Both the position numbers and the translations under genes were made by a program. This document shows, one piece after another, positions 44,489 through 56,160 of a stretch of DNA of 64,000 nucleotides (within the stretch, counting starts at the first letter, position 1; every line of letters starts with the position of its first letter). The notes under the pieces are model-generated. The model did no database searches, was not told the DNA's origin, and worked only from the letters and a program-made list of their open reading frames with translations. The DNA comes from Cyclaneusma minus (Eukaryota; Ascomycota; Leotiomycetes; Marthamycetales; Marthamycetaceae). The stretch is taken from NCBI GenBank assembly GCA_037179335.1, contig JAKZHN010000020.1:434001-498000 (forward strand), written 5' to 3'.

Positions 44489-45948
44489 ATGGATCCTCCC
44501 CAAGCTACGGCTCCCGCCTCGTCTGAACCCGCCGTAGATCAACAACCTTTGGCCAATCTATCTCTCGATTCACAGCCCGTGACTGGACAAGCTGCCATCG
44601 ACACAATGTCCTTCAGTGCCCCCCAACCGGGCATAAGTGAAGGTGAGTTTACGCGACCCTGAAAGCACCAGGGCAGTGCTGACTGGATGTCCCAGATGAA
44701 ATCGCCCTATACGACCGACAAATCCGCCTCTGGGGAGTTAAAGCCCAGGAGAAGATGCGCAATGCCAACGTCCTCCTGATCACCATGAAAGCCCTCGCGA
44801 ACGAGATCGCCAAAAACCTAGTCCTAGCCGGCATTGGTAGCCTCACCATTGTCGACCACGAAGCTGTCACGGAAAACGATCTAGGCGCCCAATTCTTCGT
44901 TTCAGAAGCCCAAGTTGGACTGAACAGAGCCGAAGCCGCCGCTCCCGAGATTCGCAAGCTCAACCCGAGAGTTGTGGTGACAGCAGATACCGAGAATATC
45001 GAATTTAAGATGCCGAACTACTATCGGATGTTCGAGGTTGTCATTGCTACGGATCTACCACCGCATGTACTCAATCATATCAACACAGCAACAAGACTTA
45101 ACAGCAAGCCTTTCTATGCTGCAGGTGTCCACGGATTTTATGGATTCATCTTCTCGGATCTGATACAGCACGACTACGTGGTTGAGCGAGAGAAGGGCAA
45201 CCGAGAGACGGTTATTGGACCTGAAACACGAACGAGAAGCGTTACTGGGACACAGACCAAGAAGGAGAATGGAAAGACAATTGAATTGGTCTCTAAGAGG
45301 GAGTTGTATTCAACCTGGCTCCTATCCAGCGACGCTGCAAATCTTCCCCAGGAGTACCTCAAGAGCCGGCGCAGGCTGAAGGCAGTATCTCCCGTCCTTT
45401 CATGCTTGCGCGCTCTGTGGGCCTTCCAGACTTTGAACAGCAGACTGCCAGGCCACGCACGCCCAGACCTTGAGCAGTTCACCAGCCTCGCTAAGCAGAA
45501 GCACGAGGCTTTGAGCCTTCCTACAGAAACCTTGAAGTCGGAATTCCTTCGCAGCTTCCTGCAGAATGTGGGCAGTGAGATCGCTCCAGTGACAGCTGTT
45601 CTCGGTGGCCAGCTAGCTCAAGATGTTATCAACGTACTCGGCCAGCGCCAACAGCCCATTCAGAACTTTGTCTTCTTCAACGGTGAATCGATGGAGGCTC
45701 CGATGTACCCGCTCCACCCGGAAGGAGAGCTAGGGGCTGCGTTGCTCACTCTTCCTGTTCCTGGAGGAGTGGTCGACAATGGAATGATAGGTGACATGAG
45801 CGGCATGGGCATGCTGAATGGAGGCATGCTGCCAAATATGCCGATGGGAATGCCAGATATGAATGCTCTGCCTAGTATGGCAGCCGGCGTTCCGGGCATG
45901 CCATCGGCTCCTGGTCCCTCCGGCCCGTCAAACGGGGTAGCGGCTTGA
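44489..45948 (+). CDS. AOS1: SUMO-activating enzyme E1 subunit AOS1
   Basis: Exons are 44489-44642 and 44696-45948, giving 468 aa. The E1/ThiF fold is plain: DEIALYDRQIRLWGVKAQEK, NVLLITMKALANEIAKNLVL, IGSLTIVDHEAVTENDLGAQ and FFVSEAQVGLNRAEAAAPEI. The catalytic cysteine is absent, as expected for the Aos1 half, which pairs with Uba2 to adenylate SUMO. A typical VLGGQLAQDVINVLGQRQQP end follows. The last 65 residues are an unusual Met/Gly/Pro-rich tail (several GM and MP repeats), likely disordered. An N-terminal extension of about 50 residues precedes the fold. Confidence 0.93.
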
Positions 45949-46052
45949 GTCCGATATTTCTTTCTCCGGGCCTTCATTGAATCTAGGATTGTACAATAGG
46001 GAACAACGGTGGATACCTCGGGAACCGGCGTTCAAGGCCTTGCAAAATTCAA

Positions 46053-46983
46053 TCAATCGTCTTCATCATCGCTATCGTCTCTCTTCCTCTTTTTCGGCTG
46101 CATTGTCGACGATTCTCCCTTCCTCACAAAGACGTAGCTCCGGGCAGGTCTGTCTTCGCCCTTCCATCCGCCTCCTATCTCGCCATTCTTGTTTTTGACT
46201 ACGCCCAGCGTGCGAGCATGGTGATATCCTGGATATGCGCTTGCTTGGAACTTGAAGCTTTTGTCTACCTGTAATCCGCTGTGTCTGCCAAGGTCTCTGA
46301 TATTCCAGAGCGTGTATGGTTCGCCTTCGAACAGGGTGACGATGATTGACCCACCTGGTGCCAGGGACAGGACAGCTCTTTTGAAGAAACTAACCAATAA
46401 TTCTGCAGTTGCGATTAGCCCATAAGCCCATTTCCCAAGACCACATAAAATCCTAGATTTCCATAAACATAGTCAAAAACGTACCCTGGTTAAACCTAAC
46501 CTGTCGATTAACATCCGTACTCTTCCCCCCAACATGCGGAAAATTAAACACTATCTTATCCATAATCCCCTCCTTCCCTCTGGTCCAAGCCTGCATCTTT
46601 CCCGCATCAACCCCATATTTCACCTTCCCGCCCCCGTCCTCAAGCAATCTTATATGTTCCTCAGCCTGAGGATATTTCTCTATCAGCTCTTCTGCTGACT
46701 TTTCCAACACCGTCGCAGTGGTGTTCTCGCATCCATGATGTTGGAGCAGTGAGAGCGAGAATGACAAGTCGCCCTCTCCAACAAGCAGGATATTGTCGTC
46801 GGGGTTGAAGGGTATGGTAGGCGCAGCGTGTTGCGCATTGGGCGGGTTCTTTTCTGATTGAGGTTTGCCTTTGGTCTTGGGCTTTCCGGGGACGGTGTTG
46901 GCGGGGAGTTTGGCGTTCGGACGGCCGATTTTGCGGGCGTGGGTTGCTTGCTGGAGGAGTCGGCGTTTCTTGGATGTTGCCAT
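46053..46983 (-). CDS. BMT5-like 25S rRNA (uridine-N3) methyltransferase, DUF2431 family
   Basis: Exons on the minus strand are 46983-46485 and 46402-46053, giving 282 aa. The start MATSKKRRLLQQATHARKIG opens a Lys/Arg-rich nucleolar-type tail. The Rossmann-like methyltransferase domain follows with NILLVGEGDLSFSLSLLQHH (SAM-binding loop), KYGVDAGKMQ and DKIVFNFPHVGGKSTDVNRQ. Exon 2 adds FFKRAVLSLAPGGSIIVTLF and ends in an acidic KKRKRDDSDDEDD tail. Yeast Bmt5 makes m3U2634 of 25S rRNA; that target is by homology. An in-frame ATG nine codons upstream exists, but the MATSKK start is more family-like. Confidence 0.92.
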
Positions 46984-47802
46984 ATTTATGCTGGACGGTG
47001 CCGGTACCAATGGTGGAGCGCAGGTTGTCCTCGAGTTTGGCGTGGAAGTTATGTGACGATTCGCGAGGCTGAAATTTCGCCGATGAGGAAATCTGGAGGC
47101 GGCCGCTAGTGGCTTGGCATATTCGGTGGATTTTGACCGAGTCTCGGCCTCGACGTTCTGGTCCCTTCAACTTCCTTTCCTCGCGGCCCAACTACACAAC
47201 AAGCCAAATCACAGATCTTGACGAAGTGATACTCATCTACAGGAACATGTGTGTCTGTCAAGCCTCATCACTCAATACCCAGAAAGGCCTAGCCTGTTGG
47301 AGCCAAAACCGTCTTCACCAATCTTCGCCGTTCGGTAGAATCGACACCGAGCAACAGATGCTTTCTCATGCAGCAAAGATCTGGGGTAGTATCCAATATC
47401 GATGCATATGCATCTGTTATGCGCATCATCATGGTTTGTCAATTGTTCTTGTATTCATATATCCTGGTCTCCCTATGGGTAGCTAGACCGCACGCCACAG
47501 CGGGGCCGAGAGCCGGTGAGCCTTCCTCAAGTCTGAATCTTGCTTTCGTTAGTCTTTTATGTCGTCTTCGTATCTGGCTTTTGCTCATGGGCTTTTTCAT
47601 TGCTGGAAATATATCGCCGAGGAATGGCTATATGGGCAACAGGATACTTGGACCACTGAGTGGCAGGTAAATCTCGAGTACTTCGGAAGAACTACAGACC
47701 AGTCTTACTTGCTCCGTATATAAGACCCGGGCACGCTGCCCAACCGGTCGCTGCAGGTATCAAAGTTGTGTGGTTGTGGAACACAGTTCGCAAATTCTCA
47801 TA
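46984..47802. other. Divergent intergenic region, BMT5 to GH35
   Basis: No gene recognised. ORFs at 47109-47486 and 47368-47670 lack domains and probably reflect leader or promoter sequence. Confidence 0.4.
47717..47724 (+). promoter_or_regulatory. TATA box of the GH35 beta-galactosidase gene
   Basis: TATATAAG lies about 80 bp upstream of the ATG at 47803, a normal distance for an inducible secreted enzyme. Confidence 0.5.
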
Positions 47803-50800
47803 ATGCGGCTCTCCAATTTACTTGTGACCTTCTCGGCCCTGTTGTGGTGTACAACTTCAACCAGTGATGGACTGCAGGATGTCGTTACTTGGGATCCGTA
47901 TAGTATAATCATCAATAGCGAGAGGGTTTTCATATACTCGGGCGAATTGTCAGTACCGCCTCTACCCCGGCATGCTCGCTTCTTCCATATTTACATACGT
48001 GATAGTCACTATCAACGCATGCCAGTCCCGGAGATGTGGCTGGTAAGACACAACGCTTTATGTCCAGACTATCACACCTCATACTGATGTCAAGACAGGA
48101 CATCTTCCAAAAGTTCAAAGCCAATGGCTTCAATACAGTCTCAATCTACTTCTTCTGGTCCTATCATTCAGCATCTGAAGGAGTTTACGACTTTACCACT
48201 TCTGGCAAGAATGTCCAAAAAGTGCTCGACTACGCAAAGGATGCAGGGCTCTATGTCATAGCACGCCCGGGCCCTTATTGCAACGCAGAAACCAACGGCG
48301 GAGGGCTAGCTCTCTGGGGTAGCGATGGAGGCATTGGCAAAATAAGGACTGACAACCAGACATATTATGAATCTTGGTTGCCTTTTATGCAGCAAATAGG
48401 GGCGATCCTGGCGGCTAACCAGATCACAAATGGAGGAGTAAGTCCCCCTTCTGTAAACTGTCATGTTTTGAAGACGATCTGACCCGATACAACTTCTAGC
48501 CTGTTATTCTAACACAAGTCGAAAATGAACTGCAAGAAACCACTCACGCTTCTGACAACACTCTGGTGTTGTACATGGAGCAAATCGAAAAGGTACTCCG
48601 GGACGCCGGTATTACCGTCCCTTTCACAAGCAACGAAAAGGGTGAACGATCAGAATCGTGGAGCGTAGACTACGAAGACGTTGGGGGCGCTGTTAACATG
48701 TACGGTCTTGACAGGTAAGGCCCGCAATGCTAATTGCATGTAAACTATTTTGTTCCTGGCATGCCAGCTGATCTGATGGCTGACTTGCCGGCTAGCTATC
48801 CAGGTGGCACATCTTGCACCAATCCTACCACTGGATACAGTGTTGTACAAAACTACTTCCAATGGTTTGCAAATTACAGCTTTACGCAGCCAAACTACTT
48901 CCCAGAGTTTGAAGGCGGTTATTTCCAGCCCTGGGGCGGGCATTTTTATGATGGGTGTGCAGGAGAACATTCGCCTGACTTTCCAGATCTGTACTACAAG
49001 AATAATATTGGGCAAAGGACGACGCTGCAGAGTCTGTATATGGCTTTTGGTGGGACGAATTGGGGGCACAGTGAGTCATGTTCTATGATTTTGAGGTGCT
49101 TAGAGTATGGCTAACAATTGGAATTATCAGGTGCCGCTCCTGTCGTCTACACGTCTTATGATTATTCTGCGCCCTTGAGGGAGACGAGGCAGATCCAAAC
49201 CAAGATGTCACAGACCAAGTTGATAGGGCTGTTCACAAGAGTGTCAACTGATCTGCTGAAGACTTACATGGTTGGCAACGGAACCGGGTACACAGTAAGA
49301 TGCTTTGTGCCGGTGAATCTGGGTCCTTATTAACCTACATCAGGTGTCTTCCACGGGAATCTGGACCTGGGTACTTCGGAACCCAGACACACAAGCTGGT
49401 TTTACGGTCGTACAGCAGTACCCATCAAGTTCAACAGCTTCAGTCACATTCAGTGCTGATCTCACCACTACCCAAGGTGTTGTCAAAGTACCGAACGTGA
49501 GCCTTAACGGACGACAAAGCAAGATCCTCGTCACAGACTATAAATTCGGCTCTCACTCGCTTCTATATTCATCAGCCGATATCCTCACGTACGGAGTCTT
49601 CGATGATGCTGATGTTCTCGTCCTCTATGTTGACGAAGGTCAAACTGGCCAGTTCGCATTCAACAGCAACTCAAGTCATCTAAGTTTCAATGCCTATGGT
49701 ACAAGTGGTCTCAACAGCACTAGATCCAACGGTACACAAACCTTCACATACACTCAAGGAGCTGGTCAGACTATGGTGAAGTTCTCGAACAATGTTCTCC
49801 TTTACCTTCTTGATCAGCCAACCGCGTGGAAATTTTGGGCCCCCTCGACAATTTCGAATCCGAATGTCGAGCCCGACGAGCAGATCTTCGTCCTTGGCCC
49901 CTATTTGGTACGCAGTGCCTCGATCTCGGATGATACTGTTCATGTGATTGGTGACAGTGATAACACGACATCTATCGAAGTATACGCCGGTTCCAAAGCC
50001 TCGAGAATTTCCTGGAACGGGAAGTCTCTTACCACAAAACGCACAACCTATGGCTCCCTCACGGCATCGATTCCCGGTGCCGAAGATCGAATCATCAGCT
50101 TACCCAAGCTCATGAACTGGCATTCCGGAGACTCCCTACCGGAGATTGATCCCGCGTACGATGACAGCAACTGGACCATATGCAACAAAACCACAACACT
50201 CGCCCCTGTTGCTCCAATCACTTTCCCTGTTTTATATTCCAGCGACTACGGCTTCTACACCGGCGCCAAGATCTATCGCGGCTACTTTGACAACGCCTTC
50301 AACGCCTCGTCAAGCATCAACATCACCGCCTCAGGTGGTCTCGCATTCGGCTGGAACGCCTGGCTCAATGGTGTCCTCATTGGCGGCAACCTCGGCAACG
50401 CATCTCTCACCACCACCTCCGCCATTCTTTTCTTCCCTCCCTCATCTCTCAAAGGCACCCACAACGTGCTGACCGTAGTAGTTGACTATCACGGTCATGA
50501 CGAAGCTAGCACCGCAAACGGCGTCGAAAATCCCCGAGGAATACTCGGTGCACAGTTACTGACCAGCACTGGAGCTATGAGCAACGCTACCTTCACCCAA
50601 TGGAAAATCCAGGGAAATGCTGGCGGAAGCGCAAATATCGATCCCGTTCGCGGTCCTATGAATGAAGGCGGTCTGTATGCTGAACGCTTGGGCTGGTTCC
50701 TGCCCGGTTTCCCTGCCGCTTCCTATCTAAACAGCACTTCCTCTCCCTTGGAAGGAATTTCAAAATCCGGCATCAGGTTTTACACCACTACATTTGATCT

Positions 50801-51164
50801 CAACATCGATGCAGACCTTGATGCACCGCTGGGCATTAGTCTGAGCAGCGATGTAGCCAAGGATGCAACGACAGGGCAGATGAGAGTCATGATTTGGGTG
50901 AATGGGTATCAGTATGGTAAGTATGTGCCGGCGATAGGCCCGCAAAGTGTGTTTCCTGTGCCGCCGGGGGTGATTGATAATCGTGGGAGGAATACGTTGG
51001 GGGTGGGTTTGTGGGCTATGACGGATGAGGGGGCGAGGTTGACGGATGTGAGTTTGGTGAGTTATGGGACGTATGTTTCGGGGTTCGAAGGGGGGTTTGC
51101 GGGGGAGAAGGTTAGGGAGGGGTTGCAGCCGGGGTGGGATGTGGGGAGGTTGAGCTATAAGTGA
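47803..51164 (+). CDS. Secreted GH35 beta-galactosidase (LacA-like), 998 aa
   Basis: Exons are 47803-47948, 48006-48042 (37 bp), 48099-48437, 48500-48714, 48796-49070, 49131-49294 and 49344-51164, an exact 999-codon sum. A signal peptide (MRLSNLLVTFSALLWCTTS) precedes VVTWDPYSIIINSERVFIYSG. The TIM barrel shows FQKFKANGFNTVSIYFFWSY, RPGPYCNAETNGGG, QVENE with the probable acid/base (E184) and FPEFEGG with the probable nucleophile (E283). Beta-sandwich domains follow (VLYVDEGQTGQFAFNS, WNAWLNGVLIGGNLGN, MIWVNGYQYGKYVPAIGPQS). It hydrolyses terminal beta-galactosides of plant cell wall polymers or lactose. Many N-glycosylation sequons fit secretion. The N-terminal coding region is broken into unusually small exons. 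Confidence 0.95.
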
Positions 51165-51761
51165 GTTGTGTTTTGGGGAGCTGGGGGGAATGGGTGTGCT
51201 TTCAGGTTGTTCTTAAATCTTTGGTAAGTACCTAGGTTCTCAACGACTCTAAAAGTCCCCAGTGACGTGGAATCTCATATTAGTGACCTGGTAAATTCTC
51301 ACCGATTTGCTTAATCTTTATCAGTTGATGCAATTGTTTTGATTTGGTAAATTCTTATCCTAGTCACCAGGGGAAATGCCGACGATGTGGGAAATCTCTG
51401 ATTTCGCACAGCGTCGGAAGATCACCACCAGTCAGCGCGCCAACGCGAGGGTGCTGCTTCTTAGGAGCAGCTTTCCGAGACCCGACGACCTTTGGCTCGC
51501 GATGAGTATCTTCCATGCTTAGGAACCTTGGAAAAAGAACTTCAGATTCGGTCATTCCAGTTCACCGGCGATAGCTCCATACCTTGACAAGTCACAATGT
51601 GAGCTGGATCTGGCTGTGACTGCTTGGCGCCAGGAGGGGCGACAGGCAGTAACGAGCAAAGCTAGTCTGGCATAGTATTGTTAGGCCATTTCTGGTGAAG
51701 GATGACTGGAACCCACCCTGGGGCATTGCTGGGGAATGATCCCATGTGTCCAGCTGCGTCA
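51165..51761. other. Intergenic region 3' of GH35
   Basis: The 51229-51370 part has loosely repeated words (TGGTAAATTCT at 51289 and 51345; GTGACNTGG at 51263 and 51283), but no constant period. A 63-aa minus-strand ORF at 51364-51555 has no recognisable motif. Confidence 0.35.
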
Positions 51762-52405
51762 TCACCGCTGGAGGATCGTAAGGATCCACTTGGTGCCTTG
51801 CCCCAGGAGTCTAGTCGGGATTCTGAAATTAGATACTTGGGGTCCGATGAACTCGATGCTGCGCTGGCTAGCGGCAGAGAGCTTACCAATGGGCTTGAAG
51901 TCCTCCTCGACTGGCAGCGGGACGTTGACCTTACTCGAATTAGATATTTCGGATATTGGTCCCGGCTGCTATGTCGTTATTGCTAGGGGATTCGTAGTTG
52001 TGGTAGTACGGGTGGGTGTAAGTCCTGGCAGGTTGATGACAGGACTTTCGAGGATCAAATGCTGAGAGTGGGGATTTCGTTGACGGGTCCCAGGTGTGTG
52101 GGCGCGAGTCTTGGTGTTGTGGATCCTGGAAGCTTGAGGCCAGGACCGGGGAGGCTGAGAGCGGGGATGTTGTGGACGGGTCCCAGGTATGTGGGTGCGA
52201 GTCTGGGTGCTGCTGGCGGGACTGCTGTGGTGTTAGCCGTAAGGAAATATCGAATATCAGCGTCGATTTGCTTACTGTTGCTGCCAGGTCCGGGGACCAC
52301 CAGATGAGCGCGTGGGGTGAGCTTGAGGAGCATGGGGAGAATGATGATGAGCATGATGGTGGCAAGGACGGAGAGGTCGACGGGGAAGAAGAGGAGGCCG
52401 GCCAC
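51762..52405 (-). CDS. Putative orphan membrane protein with a 31-residue tandem repeat
   Basis: A minus-strand frame starting at 52405 encodes a hydrophobic anchor (VLATIMLIIILPMLLKL), then a Pro-rich region with a 31-aa (93-bp) direct repeat built on RLAPTYLGPVHNIPALS and RLAPTHLGPVNEIPTLS. That frame stops at 52055. Another open segment in 51960-51762 continues the same theme (GPISEISNSS, then GPQVSNFRIPT) and ends in TGA at 51762, so an intron around 51965-52075 is likely, but I could not fix its sites. The first codon reads TG after a CAG acceptor, so the ATG may be split by an upstream intron. No family is recognised. This is a tentative gene model. Confidence 0.4.
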
Positions 52406-53393
52406 TGTAGGTGTTAGCTGCTTGCTAGACTGCGCAGTGAATCTGGAGGGGAGGGATATACTTTTGACTGGTCAGATTGGCTGGATTGTAAAGGATGGAA
52501 GTTCTGGATCTGGAAGAATGGAGTGTGGACGAGCGCGCGCTGCAGCAGCAGAGACTGAAGGGTTGATGGCTCGTATGTGAAGTGGCAGTGAGCTTGTATC
52601 GGGTAGGATGAGGAGGGTGCGAGGACTCTTCGGTGGAAAGGTCTCGAGGGTTGCGTATCTTGTCTTGGACGACGTAGTCGAGCGCAGGTGCAGAAGTTCT
52701 TAAGACGAGACCAAGAAGGTATGGGACCGCGACTCTGGAGACGACTTTAAGGAAGAACAGTGCAAGAAAGCTGCGGTGTGTAAATGTGGAAGGGAACGGC
52801 GGCTTGAAGCGAGCAGCGGTTGCATAATCGTAGCTGTCCCAGGCGACAGCATTTTGCTGCGACGAGCAGCTCTGTCGATTCTGCCTCTATTCTCGCGACG
52901 GACTCGTCGCACTCGTCTATTAGCCCAAAGAGTCTTTGGCAATTAGTATACTTTATACCCATTGTACTGTGCTACCTGATCCCCGGCCCCCTGGATCATC
53001 TGCAAATAGGGATTTGTCGGTTTCAACTATGAACATGAACGATCGTCAGAGTTGTGAAACGATTGCCATTGCGATCAACTAATCGACAGTCTTATCTACA
53101 CCCAAGCAGGATTCTGACAGCAAATAGTCTTCCAAGCGACTGACCAGAAGCCAAACCCAGCTATCTGCCCACGCTTACCAGAGTCCAGAATCATAATTCG
53201 TCACCCCCAGTGAACCCCTTTTCCTTTCCCCGTACCCAATACTGAGAATGCAACGACCCCAAACCACCGGAAAGCCCAACAGAATGCCTCCAAGTCAACA
53301 CCACATATTAGCGAGTAAGTAGTGCGTAAGTCATCATCATTTATAGCCCTTCTTCGGTCTTCCTTATTCGCCCCATTTTTTTTCCCGCGCCAG
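52406..53393. other. Intergenic region
   Basis: The left part would hold the 5' end of the putative repeat protein. The rest is the 3' flank of the next regulator. Several short ORFs have no recognised domain. Confidence 0.4.
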
Positions 53394-56160
53394 CTACGCA
53401 ACAAAAGCATCCAAACTCATCTTCCCATCCCACTCAAACCCAGTATGCCTCCCCTCAAAATCAAAGAAATCATCAATATTGATCTCCCCCGCCATCTCAT
53501 CTCCCTGCGCCGTCGCCTCTCTCAGCAACTCGGCCATCAACGAATCAGAGCACCCCGCATCGAGAAAACTATCCGTCCTCATCAAGACCGCTTCTCCATT
53601 TTCCGGCGGCGTCGGATGCGAGCTAACAAGCCCCATTCCTTGGCCGCCCATGGCGACGTCGACGTCTTTCTCTACCAGCTTCCCATTATCCGGCGGCGGC
53701 GTGATGCGAGCATCTCTGCCGCGCATGTAGATGCCGCAACTTGCTCCTGCATTGACGATCTCATCGACCCTCGTCAGCACCGGCTGCCGACCATCCACTC
53801 GTCCATCTTGATCCGCATCGCTAGCGAGTCCGGGCTGTCCCTCTTCATCCGTCACAAGGCGAATATTGGCTTTCTTGATCGCCTCGTCCAGGAACTGCGA
53901 CACAACGTCCGCGGAAGGATAGATAGGTCTCAGGCGCCCGAGCACTTTCACGCACTTCCAGAAGCCTTTGAGACCCGTCATGCGAGTGCTTTCGTTGCTG
54001 GACTTGATATCTGTAAGGTGCTCGACGATGGCCGGAAGCACGAATGTCACACCCGTGGTTGGGAGATAGTGGTCGATTTGGCAATCGTGCAGGTCGGAGA
54101 TGATTTTCGTGGTACCTGCTGCAACGTCTTTCACTTTTTGCTTGGAGGTATTTTGCTGGCTCTGGACTTCTGGTGACTGTGTGGAGTTTGATCGGATAAG
54201 TGGACGATGAAGCGCTGAGACGGTTGTGTAGTAGGCCATGTGCAGTAAGGCGCGCTGGACGGCTTTCGTGGGTCCTATGCTGTCGAGTTCGGATGAGGGT
54301 GGTGCGAGGTATTTGCAGCTCCCGGGGAGGTTCTCAAGCCATTCGTTCAGCTCCTTGTCGCAACGGTCTACTTCGTCGCGCTTGCTGTCCAAATCCTTGG
54401 GGGAGAGCACCATTCGAAGTGTGCTGTTGCCATTCACCATTGGCGTATCTTCTGACCTGAAAGACACCGAGTATTGAGCACTCAGAACATGGCTCGTGCA
54501 GACACAGAGCTTCGCCTGGGCTATACACATCTCTGCCAATTCTCTTTGCGCCTGAGCATCCCGAGAGACCGGACATCCATCACTCACAATATCGATATAG
54601 GGGGTCGGATCTTCGATCTCGAAATCGTCAACCGTTAGCATGGGCACATTGAAATCCTCATCCTTGATCCGCGTTACACGCCGCATGCCTAATGCGATTA
54701 GTCGGTCGCGGAGCACACAAGACCACCAGATGCGTTTCCATAGGCGCTGCGTAGGAAGTGACACACGAGAGTTCTCGGCCGGGTTTCGATTCAAGCCAAT
54801 CGTGTAGGCCGAAGAGATGGCAATTCCCATCCAATGCCAGGTGTCCTTCTCGCCATTGGGCGCGTCATACCAATAGGTCATAAGTAGGAGGGCTTGTATA
54901 TTGGTTATCGGATTGGCTTCGTAATCAAAATCATGGAGCAACCGTGCTTTCTGAAAGAATGCTTTTCGAGCCGACTTATGACAAGAATAACCTGCCTCGA
55001 TCATGTCTTGTTCGTCCACGTAGGCAGTTGCTGAAAACATGACAGCTTGGAACAACAGAAGACTCATTTGGTCCATTGCGTTTGCTCCTTGATTGACGAC
55101 TCGGAGAAATTGGGAGAGATTGAGTAACGGCAGAAACGGGTGTACGAATTCCACGTATCTCTGAAGTAGTTTGTCCCGAAGATCGGTGTGTGGTATTGAG
55201 AGAGCGCCATTCGCAAAGAGATAGTCGGCGGCGCTTTCCGAGATTCTTTTCGGAAGAGGCGCGATATAGGCTGGAAGGGTATATTCTTTAGGCTGCGGAG
55301 GCAGAGCAGGAGGCGGTGTTCTGAAGCCTGCGGCGGTTAGGTCGCCATATAAGGATGCTTGATGGAAAATAGACGAAGACCGGAGTTTGGCTTCCATTGC
55401 AGATGCACCAGGCATGGTTTCACCTTGCGCCAGAGGACCAATACTCGCCCTTTGGCCGTGTCTCTGGTCTAAAGTTCTATGAGCATTTATTCATGAGGCG
55501 GATAGTTGAGGAGGCTTACACAAGGCATGAGGTACATGGGAATCAGAGCCATGCTCACTACTACTGTCCGAGACTGAAAGCCGGGCTTGGGGCACCCCTT
55601 TCGACAGACTTTGGAGGTCAAGGAAATTCGTGGGGCCATCCGCAGCGTTTGTATTGAAAATGCTCCGAATAGCTTCTTCAACATTGTCCAACTGAGGAGC
55701 GTCTTCTGATCTTGGTGACTCCTTTTTGAAACTAAAACTTATGTCAATTGTATTCATCACTGATGGGTAAGCAGTTCAGGTTTTACCTTCGACGCCGACT
55801 TTCTTGTAATACACATTCTATTCCGTCATACTTGCAGTTATGGCATCCATCAGGAGCCGTCTCGGTAACATTGCATCGAACTTTGCGCCGTCTACAATTC
55901 TGACATGCCTGTGCGGCCCTTCGCTTTATTGATCGCCCTTCGACCTTTCCATTGGTCTTGACTTTAGGGTTTTCTGCACCAAAAGACTCATCATGACTTC
56001 GCTTGCTGGGAGGAGCATCAGTTTTCGGAGATGTCGCAGGGGAAATAGCGGCAGGGGGCGTGGCTGTTTGGCTGCTGCCATCGTTGCTATATTCGTCTGT
56101 TGCAAACATGATGGCGGGATGAATTGGATGTTCCTGAAAGGTTGCTATTGCTGAACTCAT
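53394..56160 (-). CDS. Zn2Cys6 transcription factor of the CTF1/Far (cutinase/fatty-acid regulator) type
   Basis: Exons on the minus strand are 56160-55787, 55731-55520 and 55468-53394, an exact 887-codon sum (886 aa). The zinc cluster is RRAAQACQNCRRRKVRCNV followed by CHNC and IEC (spacing 2-6-9-2-6), with basic residues ESRRRS just after, where intron 1 falls. The fungal-specific TF domain follows (YVEFVHPFLPLLNLSQFLRV, LLLMTYWYDAPNGEKDTWHW, LWKRIWWSCVLRDRLIALGM). The C-terminus is acidic and ends in a probable activation motif (NIDDFFDFEG). It is most like regulators of cutinase and fatty-acid use; target genes are not shown here. The joins QESRRRSFKKESPRS and HALYQRHGQRAS support the splices. 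Confidence 0.9.

Noticed and set aside
51229..51370. Possible third tandem array 3' of the GH35 gene
   Set aside because: Words such as TGGTAAATTCT repeat, but the spacing is irregular and the core differs from the two 19-bp arrays.
53322..54176. 284-codon plus-strand ORF rich in Arg/His
   Set aside because: It lies opposite the C-terminal coding exon of the CTF1-type regulator and has no motif; a shadow of biased codon use.
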